Assembly: GCA_039199225.1 (NCBI GenBank)
Contig: JBCCSZ010000011.1
Coordinates: forward strand, 1-46,755
Length of the DNA stretch: 46,755 bases
Reading direction: 5' to 3'
From: JBCCSZ01 sp039199225
Lineage (GTDB): Bacteria > Bacteroidota > Bacteroidia > Chitinophagales > Saprospiraceae
Positions 32,519-41,238 of the stretch are shown piece by piece. The notes below the pieces were generated by a model, which searched no databases, was not told the origin of the DNA, and saw only the letters and a program-made list of their open reading frames with translations. Every line of letters starts with the position of its first letter. Position 1 is the stretch's first letter. A program made the position numbers and the translations under genes.

Positions 32519-32553
32519 GAGCTGTCGGCATTTTCCGGCAGCTCACTTTTTTT
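32519..32553 (+). terminator. rho-independent terminator
   Basis: GAGCTGTCGG (32519-32528) pairs with CCGGCAGCTC (32535-32544) in a ten-pair stem with one G-U pair and a CATTTT loop, followed by AC and a run of seven T. It ends the transcript that starts near 31988 and isolates it from the adhesin gene at 32868. Confidence 0.85.
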
Positions 32554-32686
32554 ATCAAATACCATGCTCTACCTACCAATCTTTTTTGCAAATACCAGAT
32601 TAGCAATTCTCTAAATATTACTAAAATCAATTATACAATTGAGGCAAAAAAATATTCCTTATAGACTGATTTACAATTTATTATCG

Positions 32687-32694
32687 TATATTTG
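32687..32694 (+). promoter_or_regulatory. candidate -7 element upstream of the adhesin gene
   Basis: TATATTTG fits TAnnTTTG exactly, but no TTTG stands at the proper distance upstream and the leader to the ATG at 32868 would be about 165 nucleotides. It is the only such site between the terminator at 32553 and the gene. Confidence 0.35.
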
Positions 32695-32867
32695 CTTACA
32701 GCCTACAAGAGCTACACACACAATCCTCCTATCCATTACCGTTTACCAAAACTGATCATTTGTCTACATTTCAGACCGGCTCGCCCATCGTCTGACAATA
32801 CCCTTATTGTACCTAAACACTTCTATCCTGCTGCTTCCAACGGAAGTTAGCAAAAACAAATTTAGCC

Positions 32868-35800
32868 ATGAGAATACTTTTTACCACCCTATTCTTTCTG
32901 TGCATCTGCAGCATAGGAACCCAGGCCCAAAACCTTTGGACAGGCAATGTCGACAGCGATTGGAACAATCCCGGCAACTGGGTCGGGGGTGTACCTACGA
33001 CGGGTGTTACGGCCACTGTTCCAGGCAATCCCGTTGGTGGCAACGACCCTATTTACAACGGACCGCCCATCATCGATTACACCATCCAGGTTTCTGGTGT
33101 ATTGACTTTCAACAACCTGGTCTACAACAATGGACTCATCATCAATTTCAGTGGTGGACAGATCATTATCAATGGTAGTTTTTTCAACTCTGGGGGAAAG
33201 GTCTTCGACAATGATGGCATGCTCGAAAACAATGGCACCTTCGACAACTACGGTACTTTCGACAATGCTGCCTCAGCAACGTTTATGAACCTACCGGGTG
33301 CGACCTTCAATAATTTTGCAACTTACCGAAGCAATGGCACCATTACCAACAGTGGTACAACCAATAACTATGGTACCCTCCGCACGACCAACAGCTTTAC
33401 CAATAATGGTGTGCTCAACATCTACGGCAACTTTCAAAGTCCTTTTGGTAGTACTTTTATAACGCCTCCAGGAGCTACCCTGGCTGTCAGAACGGGAGGG
33501 GTACTAGACCTGAATATCCCCTTCACCAATGGCGGAAGCTTCTCCAACGATGGCACCGTTCAGTTGTCGACAGCAGTGGTATTGACCAACAGCTCTACCA
33601 TTGACAACAACGGTCAGTTCGAATTGGCCGGGCAACTGCTCAACAATGATGGCTTTGACAACAGTGGCAACTTGGTTTTGAACGACGGTGGCCGATTCGA
33701 AAACAACAGTACCTTAAGTAACACCGGAATGATTGACATCTCCATCTGCGGTATACTCATCCAAAATGCGAGTGGAACAGTGGGTGGCACCATCAACAGC
33801 GATGGTTTGATCTACGAAATTGGTGGAACCGTCACTGTTACAGGCGGTGATTTGGGCAGAAAATTTTCAGACCTATCGGATAGAAAGCCGCCAGTCGCCG
33901 GTTGCAAGCCAGGCGTATTCAAAGAGCTGGAAGCCGACGGCACTGTCTCGCTTGTCATTACAGATGTGGACAAAGGCAGCTATGGTGAGTGTGGAGCCGC
34001 CATCGTCAGCCGAACCCTAACGCCCAATTCATTTACAACTGCGGATATTGGCGACCAAGTGGTCACCCTACGGATCGAGGATGAATTTGGTTTTGTGTCT
34101 ACCTGTGACGCCGTTGTCAGCATCCTGCCCTTCCAAGCGCCCATTACAGCAGTGAACGACCCAGACATTAGCTTTAGCTGTCCTCCGGATATTACAGTGA
34201 CAGGATTACCAGGTGCTGGAAGTGCGCCGGCCAGTTGGACAGAGCCGGAAGCCACAAGTACTTGCACGCTTGGAGGAGGAAACGGCCCGGACTGTAGCCA
34301 AGTAAGTGAAAGCATTCCCAATTATTCTTTCATGGGAGAATTCAACAACAGCAAGTATTTCCTTTCCAACAATTACAATACATGGCCAGACGCCAAAAAC
34401 GCCGCAGAAGCCATTGGCGGCCACCTCCTTGTCATCAATGATGCCAATGAAAATAATTTCGTGCAATCCAACGCTGGTAGTGGATCGATTTGGATCGGTC
34501 TGACAGACGAAAACAGCGAAGGTACTTTCAACTGGATCAACAACGACCCACTCAGTTATACGAATTGGGCTAGCAGCGAACCCAGCGGCAATCCGGGAGA
34601 AGATTACGCTCGAATGCGCCTGGACAACGGCAAATGGACCGACAGGACCATCGGTCAGAGCTATCGCTTTGTGGTCGAATTTCCCTGCCCAGCAGCGGCT
34701 CCGGCCTGCGCAGGCGTGTCTAACAACATCGCTGGCTTTAATTTCATCGGTGAGTTCGAAGGCAGCAAATTCTATCGCTCGACCTCAAGGAGAAGTTGGC
34801 AAAATGCCCAGAGTGCCTGCCAAGCAGCCGGTGGTCGATTGGCCATTGTTAACTCAGCGGCTAAGAACAGCTTTTTGCAATCATCTGTCACTTCCAACAC
34901 CTGGATCGGCTTGACGGATGAAGCACGAGAAGGTACCTACAGATGGACAGATGGGGAAGAATCCACTTATTTCAATTGGAATCGAAACGAACCCAACAAT
35001 CTAAACAATGAAGATTATGTCGAAATGCTCCAATCTGGTTTGTGGAACGATCTCAGAGGCAATGTAGACCGTAACTTCTTCCTGGAAATTCCTTGTCAGG
35101 GCTGTAACGCCATCACCAACAACATCAATGGTTTTGAGCTGATGGGGGAATTCAACGACCACAAATATTTCCGTTCCATTGCGACCAATCTCACCTGGCC
35201 ACAAGCCAAGGCATTGGCCGAAGCTAACGGAGGTACTTTGGCCATTGTCAACGATGCGGCAGAAAATGAATTCATCCGCAGCAATTTGACTTTCCACTCT
35301 GGTTGGCTGGGCTACACGGACGAAGCACAAGAAGGCACCTTTGTGTGGATCAATGGTGAAACTACCAATTACACCAACTGGCGCTCTGGCGAACCCAACA
35401 ACAACGGCAATGAGGATTACGCCCGAATACTTCAAAACAGTGGTCAATGGACCGACCGGGATGCCAGCTTCCAAGCACAGGCCGTTCTGGAGATTCCTTG
35501 TGCTGGCGGAGGAGGCAATGGCGATGGCAACCTGACGGTCGAACAAATTAGAGGTTCCTCCAATGGCGGTGAATTCCTCGTCGGTACGAATGAAGTGGCT
35601 TACAGAGTATCTGACGATTGTGGCAATGAGGAAATATGCATCTTCGAGGTCACCGTCAATCAAACAGCTGCCGACTTGGCATTGACCAACTGCCCGCAGG
35701 ATATTACTGTGCAGGCCGCACCAGGAGCCACCTCTGCTGTCGTCGATTGGGACGAACCAACAGCTACCTCCAATTGCTTCCGTGGGGAAGTCGCCAATGT

Positions 35801-38411
35801 CGAGCAAACCTTGGGTACAGATAGAGGCGATCTTTTCAACCTGGGTACCCAAACCGTTGTATACGCCGTTTTTGATTCCTGCGGCAATTTTACCTCCTGC
35901 AACTTTAATGTAACAGTCGAAGCAACACCCGTTAACTTGCAGTTGCTGAACTGCCCCAGCAACATCTCCGTTACAGCTACTTCAGGCAATGGTGCAATTG
36001 TGACTTGGGATGAACCCACCGCAAGCACTGATTGCTTCCAAGGTGGTCTAAGGGTCACCCAGGTACAAGGCTTAGCCAGCGGAAGTCTTTTCCCCGATGG
36101 CATCAGTACCATCATTTACGTGATCAGTGACGCTTGTAACAAAACCGAGATTTGCATCTTCAACGTTAACGTCAACGCCTGTCCAGCCACTGGCACCGCT
36201 TGTGACGATGGTGATCCTAGCACCTTCAATGATGTAGAAGACGGAAATTGCAATTGCGTTGGTACGCCTTGCCCAAGCGCCGGAACAGCTTGCGATGATG
36301 GCGACCCCAGCACCGAAAACGATGTAGAAGACGGTTTCTGCAACTGTGCCGGTACCCCTTGCCCAGCCGCTGGAACGGCCTGCGATGATGGCGACCCTGC
36401 TACCACCAATGATACAGAAGATGGAAACTGCAATTGTGTAGGCGTCGGATGTCCATCGGCTGGTACCGCCTGTGACGATGGCGACCCAAGCACCTTCAAT
36501 GATGTAGAAGACGGAAACTGTAATTGCGCTGGTACGCCTTGCCCAAGTGCCGGAACGGCTTGCGACGATGGCGACCCAAGCACCGAAAACGATATAGAAG
36601 ATGGTTTCTGCAACTGTGCCGGTACCCCTTGCCCAGCCGCTGGAACGGCCTGCGACGATGGCAATCCAGATACAGAAAACGATGTGGAAGATGGCAATTG
36701 CAATTGTGCCGGAACACCCAGCGGTACAACCTGTACCAGCACCGAAAATCTGGCGCTCAATGGCACCGCCCGTCAATCCAGCGAGCAACAAAGAGCAGAG
36801 GCCGCCCGAGCTATTGATGGCAATACCAATGGAGAATTCTATGTCGGATTTTCCATTTCTCAAACCAATTGGGAATACCAACCCTGGCTGGAAATCGACC
36901 TGGGAGCCATTCAAAACATTGAGACCGTCAAGGTTTGGAATCGCAGCGATTGTTGTATGAGCTTTTTAAGCAACTACCATATTCTTGTGTCTAATGTGGC
37001 CTTCAATTCCGATGTCTTGGCAGACATTCAGGCACAAGCTGGTGTAGATGATTTCTTGGAAATAGACACTGCTGAAAGGCCAAGTTCGATAGCTGTCAAC
37101 CGCAGCGGCCGCTACGTAAGAATACAATTGGAAGGAACAGCCTTCCTTTCTGTAGCCGAGATCGAGGTGATCGGTTGCTTGGGTACACCGAGGGTTCCCA
37201 CTTGCGACGATGGCATCCAAAACGGCGACGAAACAGGTATCGACTGTGGAGGAACCGACTGCCCAGCGTGCTGCCCTGCCGCCGGAACAGCTTGTGACGA
37301 TAGTGATCCAAATACAGAAAACGATGTGGAAGATGGCAATTGCAATTGTGCTGGCACACCAATCGGCGGAGATTTGCCAACGGGCTATTGCAGCAGCAGA
37401 GGCAAGCAGCCTTGGCAGGAATGGATCGAAAATGTCAACTTTGGAGCCATCGACAATACAAGCAATAAAGATGGATATGGCGATTATACCAACCTGAGTA
37501 CCAATGTCTCAACAGGCAATGACTACCCCATTACCATCACACCATCTTTCAGTTTCACCCATTTTACAGAATACTACCGCGTATGGATCGACTTTAATCG
37601 AGATGGTGATTTAGAGGATGCCGGAGAAATGGTACTAGACCTTGAAGTAACGCCCAATACGCCTCCATATCGCCCAACACCCATCGTACCAGCTACTGGA
37701 ATGATCAGCATACCGACAGACGCCCAGGTCGGCTCTACCTTGATGCGAATAGCCATGAGAAGATACGACCCTGCCGGCCCTTGCGAATCGTTCGACATAG
37801 GCGAAGTAGAAGACTACAAGGTCAATATCGCCGACGGTGGCACAGGCTTTTCGGTAGGTCAAGCTGAAATTCTAAGCTTTGATTTGCAAAAAGCTGGAAC
37901 AACAGCTCAATTGGAATGGATCACCAATACGGAATACAAAAATGACTATTTCGTTATTGAACGCTCCCAGGATGGTCGTCAGTTCGAAGCCATCGGCCAG
38001 GCAGTCAGTCTACACGATGGACAGGGTACGGCCCGCTACGAATTCCAGGATGCTTTCCCGGAAAAAGGTCGTAATTTCTATCGAATCTTAAAGTACCACA
38101 AAGATGGATCACGCCGTCCAACAGCGGTCCGAAACATCTCCTTCGATGCAGACCCAGCCCGCTTCGAGGTCTATCCAAACCCAACATCGGCCAGCCTCTT
38201 TGTGAACCTACGAGCTTACATGGACAAGCCCATCAGCATTCAAATCCACAATGCCCTTGGTCAAAAGATGCAAGAGCGCCAGATCGATGCCCTACACCAA
38301 CCCATCGAACGCTTCGAAACCTCCAATCTGATAGATGGTGTCTATTCGATCACCGTACAGGTAGAAAACAGAAAACGTATGACCCGTTGGTTCGTCGTGA
38401 GTAAACAGTAG
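32868..38411 (+). CDS. giant T9SS-exported multidomain adhesin
   Basis: The 1847-residue surface protein has a signal peptide (1-20, ending GTQAQ), then about 300 residues of Asn/Gly-rich short repeats (NNGTFDNYGTF type) likely forming a beta-helix. Next come a HYR-like region (about 385-480), three C-type lectin domains (about 484-608, 620-743, 754-878; each with GxLxIxN, WIGLTDE-like, NEDY and W-D motifs), three more HYR-like modules (about 885-1100), six 30-residue Cys/Asp repeats (1105-1284), an F5/8-type C discoidin domain (about 1288-1438), a seventh Cys/Asp repeat and a GEVED domain (about 1504-1655). The C-terminal T9SS type A sorting domain starts FEVYPNPTS and ends WFVVSKQ. The lectin and discoidin modules point to glycan or surface binding. 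Confidence 0.93.
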   Translation: MRILFTTLFFLCICSIGTQAQNLWTGNVDSDWNNPGNWVGGVPTTGVTATVPGNPVGGNDPIYNGPPIIDYTIQVSGVLTFNNLVYNNGLIINFSGGQIIINGSFFNSGGKVFDNDGMLENNGTFDNYGTFDNAASATFMNLPGATFNNFATYRSNGTITNSGTTNNYGTLRTTNSFTNNGVLNIYGNFQSPFGSTFITPPGATLAVRTGGVLDLNIPFTNGGSFSNDGTVQLSTAVVLTNSSTIDNNGQFELAGQLLNNDGFDNSGNLVLNDGGRFENNSTLSNTGMIDISICGILIQNASGTVGGTINSDGLIYEIGGTVTVTGGDLGRKFSDLSDRKPPVAGCKPGVFKELEADGTVSLVITDVDKGSYGECGAAIVSRTLTPNSFTTADIGDQVVTLRIEDEFGFVSTCDAVVSILPFQAPITAVNDPDISFSCPPDITVTGLPGAGSAPASWTEPEATSTCTLGGGNGPDCSQVSESIPNYSFMGEFNNSKYFLSNNYNTWPDAKNAAEAIGGHLLVINDANENNFVQSNAGSGSIWIGLTDENSEGTFNWINNDPLSYTNWASSEPSGNPGEDYARMRLDNGKWTDRTIGQSYRFVVEFPCPAAAPACAGVSNNIAGFNFIGEFEGSKFYRSTSRRSWQNAQSACQAAGGRLAIVNSAAKNSFLQSSVTSNTWIGLTDEAREGTYRWTDGEESTYFNWNRNEPNNLNNEDYVEMLQSGLWNDLRGNVDRNFFLEIPCQGCNAITNNINGFELMGEFNDHKYFRSIATNLTWPQAKALAEANGGTLAIVNDAAENEFIRSNLTFHSGWLGYTDEAQEGTFVWINGETTNYTNWRSGEPNNNGNEDYARILQNSGQWTDRDASFQAQAVLEIPCAGGGGNGDGNLTVEQIRGSSNGGEFLVGTNEVAYRVSDDCGNEEICIFEVTVNQTAADLALTNCPQDITVQAAPGATSAVVDWDEPTATSNCFRGEVANVEQTLGTDRGDLFNLGTQTVVYAVFDSCGNFTSCNFNVTVEATPVNLQLLNCPSNISVTATSGNGAIVTWDEPTASTDCFQGGLRVTQVQGLASGSLFPDGISTIIYVISDACNKTEICIFNVNVNACPATGTACDDGDPSTFNDVEDGNCNCVGTPCPSAGTACDDGDPSTENDVEDGFCNCAGTPCPAAGTACDDGDPATTNDTEDGNCNCVGVGCPSAGTACDDGDPSTFNDVEDGNCNCAGTPCPSAGTACDDGDPSTENDIEDGFCNCAGTPCPAAGTACDDGNPDTENDVEDGNCNCAGTPSGTTCTSTENLALNGTARQSSEQQRAEAARAIDGNTNGEFYVGFSISQTNWEYQPWLEIDLGAIQNIETVKVWNRSDCCMSFLSNYHILVSNVAFNSDVLADIQAQAGVDDFLEIDTAERPSSIAVNRSGRYVRIQLEGTAFLSVAEIEVIGCLGTPRVPTCDDGIQNGDETGIDCGGTDCPACCPAAGTACDDSDPNTENDVEDGNCNCAGTPIGGDLPTGYCSSRGKQPWQEWIENVNFGAIDNTSNKDGYGDYTNLSTNVSTGNDYPITITPSFSFTHFTEYYRVWIDFNRDGDLEDAGEMVLDLEVTPNTPPYRPTPIVPATGMISIPTDAQVGSTLMRIAMRRYDPAGPCESFDIGEVEDYKVNIADGGTGFSVGQAEILSFDLQKAGTTAQLEWITNTEYKNDYFVIERSQDGRQFEAIGQAVSLHDGQGTARYEFQDAFPEKGRNFYRILKYHKDGSRRPTAVRNISFDADPARFEVYPNPTSASLFVNLRAYMDKPISIQIHNALGQKMQERQIDALHQPIERFETSNLIDGVYSITVQVENRKRMTRWFVVSKQ
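36180..36719 (+). repeat. 90-bp tandem repeat, six units, inside the adhesin gene
   Basis: Six in-frame units of exactly 90 bases start at 36180, 36270, 36360, 36450, 36540 and 36630. Each encodes CP-x-AGTACDDGDPST-x-NDVEDG-x-CNC-x-GTP with four or five cysteines and many Asp, which suggests disulfide-linked, Ca2+-binding loops. Units 1 and 4 and units 2 and 5 are most alike, so the array probably grew by duplication of a three-unit block. A seventh diverged unit lies apart at 37272-37361. Confidence 0.93.
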
Positions 38412-38436
38412 ATTTCTAAACATATAAATCCTCCCC

Positions 38437-38476
38437 TCCCCGGTTGTCAGATATTCTGCAGCTGGGGATTTTTTTT
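38437..38476 (+). terminator. rho-independent terminator of the adhesin gene
   Basis: TCCCC-GG-TTG...CAG (38437-38450) pairs with CTG-CAGCT-GGGGA (38456-38468) around an ATATT loop, with one bulge and two G-U pairs. A run of eight T (38469-38476) follows. It begins 26 bases after the stop codon of the adhesin gene. Confidence 0.85.
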
Positions 38477-38482
38477 GGATTG

Positions 38483-38646
38483 GGTGATTGCCTGCGGCTG
38501 GTGGTTTGGTGATTGAGCTGCGCTCTGGTGATTGCCTGCGGGTGGTGATTTGGTGGTTGAGCTGCGCTCTGGTGATTGCCTACGGCTGGGGATTGGGTGA
38601 TTAGGCTGCGCCTTAGTGATTGCCTGTGGCCAGTGATTTGGTGAAC
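38483..38646. repeat. 44-bp tandem repeat, 3.7 units
   Basis: Units start at 38483, 38527 and 38571, with a partial fourth at 38615. Each begins GGTGATTGCCTGCGGCTGG and ends in GAGCTGCGCTCT or a close variant. The reverse complement of the unit core (CCAGCCGCAGGCAATCACC) is the repeat word found at 24360-24595. It starts only six bases after the adhesin terminator. No coding capacity is evident. Confidence 0.92.
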
Positions 38647-38655
38647 TAGGAGTTT

Positions 38656-38767
38656 AAATCACAAGACCACGAAATCACAAGACCACGAAATCACAAGACC
38701 ACGAAATCACAAGACCACGAAATCACAAGATCACGAAATCACAAGATCACGAAATCACAAAATCGCA
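38656..38767. repeat. 16-bp tandem repeat, six perfect-length units plus a decayed one
   Basis: AAATCACAAGACCACG occurs four times identically (38656-38719). Two copies with ACC changed to ATC follow (38720-38751), then a decayed copy to 38767. There are no spacers, so this is a simple tandem repeat and not a CRISPR array. The remaining bases up to the next gene at 38849 show nothing I can name. Confidence 0.93.
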
Positions 38768-38848
38768 AAACCAAAAACCACCCCACAATATGGTACATAT
38801 CTTGATTGTCAATGATAGAATTCCATCTACACGCAATCAACAAGACTG

Positions 38849-39964
38849 ATGAGAAAACACGTCCTTTTTATTGTATTTCTATCCTTTTTGGGAGTTGGTA
38901 CGCTTTCGGCACAAAAGTACAGCAATGAATTTCTTTCTTTGGGCATTGGAGCGCAGGCTCAGGCGATGGGCAACAGCATCGTGGCCAGCGTAGATGATGT
39001 AACGGCTGGCTATTGGAACCCGGCGGCGCTGGCAGCCATCGACCTCAAGGGGATGCAACTGGGAGGGATGCATGCCGAGTGGTTTGCTGGGATTGGAAAA
39101 TTCGACTATTTGGGAATGGCGCTGCCCATCAGTAAGGGAAAAAGGGCGTTGGGGATTACAGCTATTCGCTTTGGCATCGATGACATTCCGAACACCTTGA
39201 ACCTATACGACGACGATGGCTCCATCAATTTTGATAATGTTGTAGGCTTTTCCTCTGCAGATTATGCCCTGATGGGGAGCTATTCGCAGTATATATTTAC
39301 CCACCTTGGGAAGTTGTATGTTGGAGGAAACGTCAAGGTCATTCACCGGACCATCGGGAAATTTGCCCAGGCGTGGGGCTTTGGGATAGATGCCTCCATT
39401 CAGTGGCGCCACGACCATTGGAATTTTGGCTTTATGGCCAGAGATATTTCGAATACTTTCAACAGCTGGACCTTTGACTTCAATGAGGAGGAAAAAAAGA
39501 TTTTGGAGGCTACCAGCAATCTCGTTCCGAGTAGTTCCTTGGAAGTTACCCGACCTCAGTTGATTTTGGCGACTGCCTACCACAACCAATGGCACAAATT
39601 CGGGCTATTGGCCGAGTTGGACCTGAACGTCAGCCTGGATGGCGAGCGCAATACGCTCATTCGCTCCAATCCATACAGCATTGATCCTACCATTGGCTTG
39701 GAATTGAACTATGGCGAATTCATATTCCTGCGAGCTGGACTCAACCAATGGCAACAAACAGAGAACATAGACGGTCAAAAAACCTGGACCAACCAACCCA
39801 ATTTGGGGATTGGGCTGAAGTTTATGAATCTGCGAATCGACTATGCCCTGACCGATGTTGGCCAACAAGATCAAAGAACTTACTCGCACGTCATTTCTGT
39901 CGTATTGGGACTGGACTTCAATTATTTGAAAAAAGCAGTAAAAAATGCTGGAAAGAAAGGATAA
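38849..39964 (+). CDS. PorV2-like outer-membrane protein (T9SS PorV/PorQ family)
   Basis: The 371-residue protein has a signal peptide ending LSAQ, then KYSNEFLSLGIGAQAQAMGNSIVASVDDVTAGYWNPAAL, the N-terminal signature of the PorV/FadL-like family. Repeated amphipathic beta-strands through to the C-terminus (HVISVVLGLDFNYL) fit a 14-stranded barrel. PorV carries cargo from the T9SS translocon to the attachment machinery; the PorV2 group is its paralogue of less certain role. It follows the T9SS-exported adhesin and precedes a close paralogue. Its length fits the family (about 350-400). Confidence 0.85.
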   Translation: MRKHVLFIVFLSFLGVGTLSAQKYSNEFLSLGIGAQAQAMGNSIVASVDDVTAGYWNPAALAAIDLKGMQLGGMHAEWFAGIGKFDYLGMALPISKGKRALGITAIRFGIDDIPNTLNLYDDDGSINFDNVVGFSSADYALMGSYSQYIFTHLGKLYVGGNVKVIHRTIGKFAQAWGFGIDASIQWRHDHWNFGFMARDISNTFNSWTFDFNEEEKKILEATSNLVPSSSLEVTRPQLILATAYHNQWHKFGLLAELDLNVSLDGERNTLIRSNPYSIDPTIGLELNYGEFIFLRAGLNQWQQTENIDGQKTWTNQPNLGIGLKFMNLRIDYALTDVGQQDQRTYSHVISVVLGLDFNYLKKAVKNAGKKG

Positions 39965-40110
39965 GAATTACTTTTGTCTCAGGGAAGTGTCCAGAATCTG
40001 ACAGAAGCGATTGCCGGCATAATCCCCGGAGGTTTTATTCGTTATAGAAATGTTAAAACAGCCGCTTGCTGTTTCCTCCTTCACCAACTTTGGGCTATTT
40101 AAAAGACTTG

Positions 40111-41238
40111 ATGATGAATCTGTTTTACCCTCGAACCTTCCTTTCACTATTGATTGGCCTATTCTTGAGTGCATCCATCTCCGCACAAGTCAAATACAGC
40201 AATGAATTTTTGAGTCTGGGAGTCGGCGCGAGGGCTCAAGGTATGTCGACAGCCCAGGTGGCCAATGTCAGCGATGTGATGTCGACCTATTGGAATCCCG
40301 CCGGCCTGGTGTATCTCGATGCACCCCTACAGCTGGGAATTATGCATGCAGAGTGGTTTGCAGGGATTGCGCAATACGACTACATTGGCTTTGCCAAGCC
40401 CCTAAACCCCGAAAAACAATCCGCCATTGGCCTTTCCATCATTCGCCTCGGCATTGACAATATTCCCAATACTCTGAACCTCATTGGAGCGGATGGCTCG
40501 ATCAATTATGAGAACGTAACGGAATTTTCGGCAGCTGACTATGCTGTTTTCTTTTCTTATGCGCAAAATGTCAAAATAAAGGGACGGACCTTCGCAATGG
40601 GCGGTAATGCTAAAATCATTCGCCGGGTCATTGGTACCTTCGGGAATTCCTGGGGATTCGGCATCGACTTTGGCATCCAATATCGGGGGGATAAGTGGCA
40701 ATTCGGACTGATGGCCAGGGATGTTACCTCGACCTTCAATGCTTGGTCTTTTGGTTTGACAGATCGTGAAAAACTCGTCTTTGAAACAACGGGCAATGAC
40801 ATTCCGGAAAGCTCTGTCGAAGTAACTCGCCCACAATTCATTCTAGGAGCTGCCCGGAAGTTTCGCGTCAACTCAAAGGTTGAAATACTCGCTGAAATGA
40901 ATTGGCATTTCACAACGGATGGCCAACGCAATGTGCTGGTCAGCTCTGAGGCACTCAATATCGATCCCTTTCTCGGCGTAGAACTGGGCTATCGGAAGAC
41001 ACTCTTTCTGCGAACCGGTGTAGGAAAATTCCAGGAATCTCTGGACGACGATGGTTCCGGCGATAAAATCTGGACCTTCCAGCCAACCTTGGGCGTAGGG
41101 CTAAAAATCGGCCGCTTTTTCATAGACTATGCCTTCACCGACGTCGGAAATGTCTCTCAGGTTCAATATTCCAACATCTTCTCTGTAAAGCTGAACTTCA
41201 AAGAGAGAAAGAAACTGCCCCAGCTGAATACTCAATAA
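40111..41238 (+). CDS. second PorV2-like outer-membrane protein
   Basis: I placed the start at the ATG at 40111 (a second ATG follows at 40114); this gives a signal peptide MMNLFYPRTFLSLLIGLFLSA ending SAQ, while the frame extends 15 residues further. The 375-residue protein parallels its neighbour throughout: KYSNEFLSLGVGARAQGMSTAQVANVSDVMSTYWNPAGL, MHAEWFAGIAQYDYIGFA, RLGIDNIPNTLNL and a C-terminal SNIFSVKLNFKERKK. The pair clearly arose by tandem duplication and then diverged widely. The 3' end overlaps the convergent cytochrome gene by seven bases. Outer-membrane barrel; T9SS-linked role inferred from family. Confidence 0.85.
   Translation: MMNLFYPRTFLSLLIGLFLSASISAQVKYSNEFLSLGVGARAQGMSTAQVANVSDVMSTYWNPAGLVYLDAPLQLGIMHAEWFAGIAQYDYIGFAKPLNPEKQSAIGLSIIRLGIDNIPNTLNLIGADGSINYENVTEFSAADYAVFFSYAQNVKIKGRTFAMGGNAKIIRRVIGTFGNSWGFGIDFGIQYRGDKWQFGLMARDVTSTFNAWSFGLTDREKLVFETTGNDIPESSVEVTRPQFILGAARKFRVNSKVEILAEMNWHFTTDGQRNVLVSSEALNIDPFLGVELGYRKTLFLRTGVGKFQESLDDDGSGDKIWTFQPTLGVGLKIGRFFIDYAFTDVGNVSQVQYSNIFSVKLNFKERKKLPQLNTQ

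Noticed and set aside
32473..32664. 63-codon plus-strand frame
   Set aside because: It runs through the terminator hairpin at 32519-32553 and has no motif, so it is not a credible gene.
35001..35852. 283-codon minus-strand frame
   Set aside because: It lies antisense to the lectin and HYR domains of the adhesin, whose frame is clearly coding; no motif in the shadow.
36116..36914. Long minus-strand open frames (216 and 280 codons) with repetitive protein sequence
   Set aside because: They are antisense shadows of the 90-bp tandem repeat of the adhesin gene; periodic GC-rich repeats keep the opposite strand open.
38656..38767. CRISPR-like regular repeat
   Set aside because: Units are 16 bp and directly joined, with no spacers and no cas genes in the window.
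24353..38767. Composite transposon bounded by inverted repeats
   Set aside because: The repeats at both ends are variable tandem words, not terminal inverted repeats, and no transposase or target-site duplication is visible between them.
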